Made by a program: the position numbers and the translations under genes. From Rhodobiaceae bacterium UBA6963 (GTDB taxonomy: Bacteria; Pseudomonadota; Alphaproteobacteria; RS24), in NCBI GenBank assembly GCA_002450335.1, contig DJZB01000052.1, positions 1 through 16,261 of the forward strand: a stretch of DNA of 16,261 nucleotides, given 5' to 3'. A model generated the notes under the pieces. That model was not told the DNA's origin, did no database searches, and worked only from the letters and a program-made list of their open reading frames with translations. Of the stretch, positions 14,424 through 16,261 are shown one piece after another (within the stretch, counting starts at the first letter, position 1; every line of letters begins with the position of its first letter).

Positions 14424-15298
14424 TGTCAGTACTTGTTGGAAAAGAAACCAAAGTTATTTGTCAGGGCTTTACAGGGAGCCAAGGCACGTTCCACTCCGAA
14501 CAGGCGATTGCATACGGCACACAAATGGTCGGCGGCGTAACGCCAAAGCGTGGTGGTGAAACCCATCTGGGTCTTCCCGTTTTTGATACGGTAGCAGAAG
14601 CCGTTGACAAAACCGGTGCAACGGCAAGCGCGATTTATGTGCCGCCACCTTTTGCTGCCAACGCAATTCTTGAAGCCATTGAAGCTGAGATTGAGCTTGC
14701 TGTTTGTATTACCGAGGGTATTCCGGTTATGGACATGATTAAGGTCAAAAGCGCGCTACAGGGTTCCAAGACTAGACTTGTTGGCCCGAACTGCCCGGGT
14801 GTTATTACACCCGGTGAATGCAAAATTGGTATTATGCCCGGTCATATTCACCGGCCCGGCAGTGTTGGGATTGTTTCGCGTTCAGGTACGTTGACTTATG
14901 AAGCTGTGGCACAAACAACTGCGGCGGGTCGGGGTCAGTCTACTTGTATCGGTATTGGCGGTGACCCTGTTAACGGCACAAACTTTATTGATTGTTTGGA
15001 ATTGTTTCTAGGTGACGAGCAAACCGAGTCAATCATCATGATTGGTGAAATCGGTGGGTCAGCCGAAGAAGAGGCTGCAGAATTCCTGAAATCGTCTTCG
15101 GTTAAAAAACCGGTTGTTGGTTTCATCGCAGGTGTTACTGCACCTCCCGGTCGTCGCATGGGTCATGCCGGCGCCATTATTTCGGGCGGCAAAGGTGGCG
15201 CTGAAGATAAAATGGAAGCAATGCGTTCTGCGGGTATTGAGGTGTCACCGTCGCCTGCAGCATTAGGAACCACACTGTCTCAGATATTAAACGGCTAG
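14423..15298 (+). CDS. sucD: Succinyl-CoA synthetase alpha subunit
   Basis: SucD binds CoA and carries the phosphohistidine intermediate. The CoA-binding Rossmann region opens with VICQGFTGSQGTFHSEQAI (11-29). GPNCPGVITPGE (121-132) and VSRSGTLTYE (151-160) follow. The phosphorylated residue is His248 in GRRMGHAGAIISGG. Glu209 in MIGEIGG fits the conserved glutamate that helps position it. The length, 291 aa, is standard. AAGGGAGG (14408-14415), inside the end of sucC, is a strong ribosome-binding site. With the TAATG junction this favours equal production of the two subunits. sucA begins 31 bp later. Confidence 0.99.
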   Translation: MSVLVGKETKVICQGFTGSQGTFHSEQAIAYGTQMVGGVTPKRGGETHLGLPVFDTVAEAVDKTGATASAIYVPPPFAANAILEAIEAEIELAVCITEGIPVMDMIKVKSALQGSKTRLVGPNCPGVITPGECKIGIMPGHIHRPGSVGIVSRSGTLTYEAVAQTTAAGRGQSTCIGIGGDPVNGTNFIDCLELFLGDEQTESIIMIGEIGGSAEEEAAEFLKSSSVKKPVVGFIAGVTAPPGRRMGHAGAIISGGKGGAEDKMEAMRSAGIEVSPSPAALGTTLSQILNG

Positions 15299-15329
15299 CT
15301 GTTTCAGACCCTAAGGAAAGTCTACGTTC

Positions 15330-16261
15330 ATGAGTACACAAAGTGATAATGAGAACATGGTGACCGGGGAAACCGGTCATCGCACGGCGTTTCTTGATGG
15401 CGCTAACGCCTATTATATTGAGCAACTTTATGAACAATATCTTTCTGTGCCTACATCTGTAGACCCCGGCTGGAAAGAATTTTTTGATAATCTTGGTGCT
15501 GCCGAAACGGGCGCAGAAGCCTTACGTCCCAGCTGGGAGAAACCGCATTGGCCTGAAACACCTAATGGGGAGATTACCTCTGCCCTAGACGGTAACTGGG
15601 GTGATGACACTCCCCCGGTTCAAATAGCCGGACAGATTGCCGAAAAACTTGCAACCCGTTCAAATGAAAACGGTGTGGCCCTTAATGAAGAGTCCCTGCG
15701 GTCAGCGACGATTGACTCTGTCCGCGCAATTATGATGATCAGGGCTTATCGTGCACGTGGGCATCTGGCGGCGGATTTGGACCCACTCGGTCTTGAGCCC
15801 CCAAAATCGCATCCCGAGCTGGAACCGGAAAGCTATGGTTTCACGGCAGAGGATTATGATCGCAAAATTTTCATAGATTATGTTTTGGGTTTAGAATTTG
15901 CTTCTATCAAAGAGATGTTGGAAATCCTGAAGCGCACATATTGCGGGCGTTTGGCATTGGAATTCATGCATATTAATGACCCTGAAGAAAAAAGTTGGTT
16001 ACAGGAGCGCATGGAAGGCCCTGATAAGGAAATCAGTTTTACCCCTGAGGGAAAGAAGGCGATTTTTTCCAAGCTTGTAGAAGCTGAGGGTTTAGAGAAA
16101 TTTATCGACGTTAAATATACCGGCACCAAGCGGTTTGGGCTTGATGGTGCTGAGTCCATTGTGCCGGCGCTTGAGCAAATTATCAAACGTGGGGGTAACC
16201 TGGGTGTTAAGGAAGTTGTCATCGGCATGCCTCATAGGGGTCGGTTGAATATCTTGACCAA
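15330..16261 (+). CDS. sucA: 2-oxoglutarate dehydrogenase E1 component, N-terminal part (partial)
   Basis: E1 is the thiamine diphosphate-dependent subunit that decarboxylates 2-oxoglutarate and transfers the succinyl group to the E2 lipoyl domain. The window holds the first 310 codons and then ends; the full protein is usually about 930-1000 aa. The N terminus contains TAFLDGANAYYIEQLYEQYL and the VDPGWKEFF segment typical of E1. MMIRAYRARGHLAADLDPLG, LEFMHINDPEEKSWLQERME, GTKRFGLDGAESIVPALEQI and GMPHRGRLNIL are further diagnostic stretches, the last approaching the active site. AAGGAAAG (15313-15320) lies upstream of the ATG. No terminator separates it from sucD, so sucCD and sucA probably share a transcript. 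Confidence 0.97.
   Translation, partial: MSTQSDNENMVTGETGHRTAFLDGANAYYIEQLYEQYLSVPTSVDPGWKEFFDNLGAAETGAEALRPSWEKPHWPETPNGEITSALDGNWGDDTPPVQIAGQIAEKLATRSNENGVALNEESLRSATIDSVRAIMMIRAYRARGHLAADLDPLGLEPPKSHPELEPESYGFTAEDYDRKIFIDYVLGLEFASIKEMLEILKRTYCGRLALEFMHINDPEEKSWLQERMEGPDKEISFTPEGKKAIFSKLVEAEGLEKFIDVKYTGTKRFGLDGAESIVPALEQIIKRGGNLGVKEVVIGMPHRGRLNILT

Noticed and set aside
1..16261. Search for an undescribed defence, mobile or biosynthetic system
   Set aside because: Every long coding region belongs to a well-known housekeeping family in a common alphaproteobacterial order. I saw no integrase, transposase, CRISPR-type array, tRNA-flanked insertion or composition break.

Overview
The window is a continuous stretch of alphaproteobacterial housekeeping DNA. 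All genes lie on the + strand, base composition is close to balanced, and gaps are short. I read it as alphaproteobacterial from the gene order (rpsP-rimM-trmD-rplS, leuCDB-asd, sdhCDAB-zapE-mdh, sucCD-sucA), the acidic tails on the ribosomal proteins S16 and L19, and the lactate-dehydrogenase-like malate dehydrogenase. A marine or otherwise moderate-GC lineage is plausible, but I cannot name a genus from sequence alone.

Layout. (1) 1-2092, translation block: the last 17 codons of rpsP, then rimM and trmD (ribosome maturation and tRNA G37 methylation). A structured 247-bp gap follows, then rplS and a convincing hairpin terminator. (2) 2100-7279, amino-acid block: leuC, leuD and leuB (leucine synthesis; leuA is not in the window), asd (aspartate family) overlapping leuB by one base, and a CitE-like CoA-ester lyase one base after asd. 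(3) 7342-12007: a good sigma-70-type promoter candidate, then sdhC, sdhD, sdhA, sdhB (all four succinate dehydrogenase subunits) and the AFG1-type ATPase zapE. (4) 12093-16261: mdh, a 198-bp leader rich in repeats, sucC, sucD and the first 310 codons of sucA, which is cut by the window edge.

The genes from sdhC to sucA cover much of the lower citric acid cycle: 2-oxoglutarate to succinyl-CoA, to succinate with ATP/GTP formation, to fumarate with electrons passed to quinone, and malate to oxaloacetate. Fumarase and the E2 and E3 parts of the 2-oxoglutarate complex are not in view. The lyase may add acetyl-CoA with pyruvate or glyoxylate to this pool, but its substrate cannot be fixed here.

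I found no mobile element, CRISPR array, rRNA or tRNA gene, or pseudogene, and no gene-free stretch over 300 bp. I see no evidence of an undescribed system. The points most worth checking are non-coding: the folded leader before rplS, the duplicated motif that can pair with the sucC ribosome-binding site, the sdhC promoter, and the substrate of the CoA-ester lyase.
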